Shown here: positions 63,791-64,000 of the stretch, one piece after another
How the letters are laid out: every line of letters begins with the position of its first letter
Numbering within the stretch: position 1 is the first letter of the stretch
From: Zelopaecilomyces penicillatus
Lineage: Eukaryota; Ascomycota; Sordariomycetes; Hypocreales; Pseudodiploosporaceae
Reading direction: 5' to 3'
DNA: 64,000 bases
NCBI GenBank assembly: GCA_005765155.1
Contig: VCCP01000004.1
Span: 3,224,001 to 3,288,000 of the forward strand
The notes under the pieces: model-generated
The model's database searches: none
What the model was told of the DNA's origin: nothing
The model's input: only the letters and a program-made list of their open reading frames with translations
Program-made: the position numbers and the translations under genes

Positions 63791-64000
63791 AATAAATAAA
63801 AAGAACTATTATTATATAATATAATAAGATTATTTTTATTATATAATTAAAAGAGCTGGATATATAAATTTAATTAAAATAATAATTAAATTAGTTAAAA
63901 TATAATAATTTTAATAGAATTAATAATTATATTTTTTTAAAATAAATTAATTTATCTTTATAAATATAAATAAATTAATTATATAATCTTATATAAAAGT
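63791..64000. other. AT-rich DNA at window end
   Basis: No gene or identifiable repeat. It has replaced the expected remainder of the Copia D 3' LTR. Confidence 0.6.

Overview
This is a nuclear window from a filamentous ascomycete (Pezizomycotina). Three things point there: a spliced gene with short 57-64 nt GT-AG introns, LINE and LTR retrotransposons of fungal type, and very strong C-to-T / G-to-A decay of the repeats (CAA/CAG codons turned into TAA/TAG, invariant Asp codons into Asn), the signature of repeat-induced point mutation (RIP). I cannot name the species.

Layout. (1) 1-2,700 is gene-bearing DNA of balanced composition: one convincing host gene on the minus strand (coiled-coil, AT-hook, Lys-rich protein with two introns) and a doubtful small plus-strand ORF. 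(2) At about 2,700 the composition drops abruptly to AT-rich DNA. (3) 3,091-8,712 is an almost intact, barely mutated LINE on the minus strand (ORF1 with zinc knuckles; ORF2 = endonuclease + reverse transcriptase, split by one TAA). It lies inside an array of 10-bp repeats. (4) 9,005-20,230 holds two lightly RIPped Copia elements, A (minus, 5'-truncated) and B (plus, complete with two 441-bp LTRs). They abut head to head and form a roughly 5-kb inverted repeat with a 1.3-kb spacer. (5) 20,231-64,000 is an AT-rich block with no intact gene. I could still recognise a full-length Copia C (28,673-34,943, minus), an internally deleted Copia D (59,540-63,790, plus), and several Ty3/Gypsy relics. Those include one with RT and integrase motifs at 36,431-42,853 and a second family in repeated copies at 35,340-36,430 (antisense), 43,110-45,876, 45,877-54,334 and 54,335-59,539.

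How the parts relate. The window reads as a border between a gene-rich compartment and a heterochromatic, nested-transposon AT-isochore (possibly subtelomeric or pericentromeric; not provable here). Mutation load gives a rough insertion order: Gypsy relics (saturated), then Copia C/D, then Copia A/B, then the LINE.

I found no new defence or metabolic system. The least explained signals are: a strongly over-represented 7-mer CGCWGCG spread through the LINE irrespective of reading frame, with its predicted RIP product (GCTATA/TATAGC) over-represented in Copia B; a ~109-bp fold-back palindrome that must postdate RIP; consecutive hairpins at the LINE 3' end; and a half-tRNA-type primer site in the Copia family.
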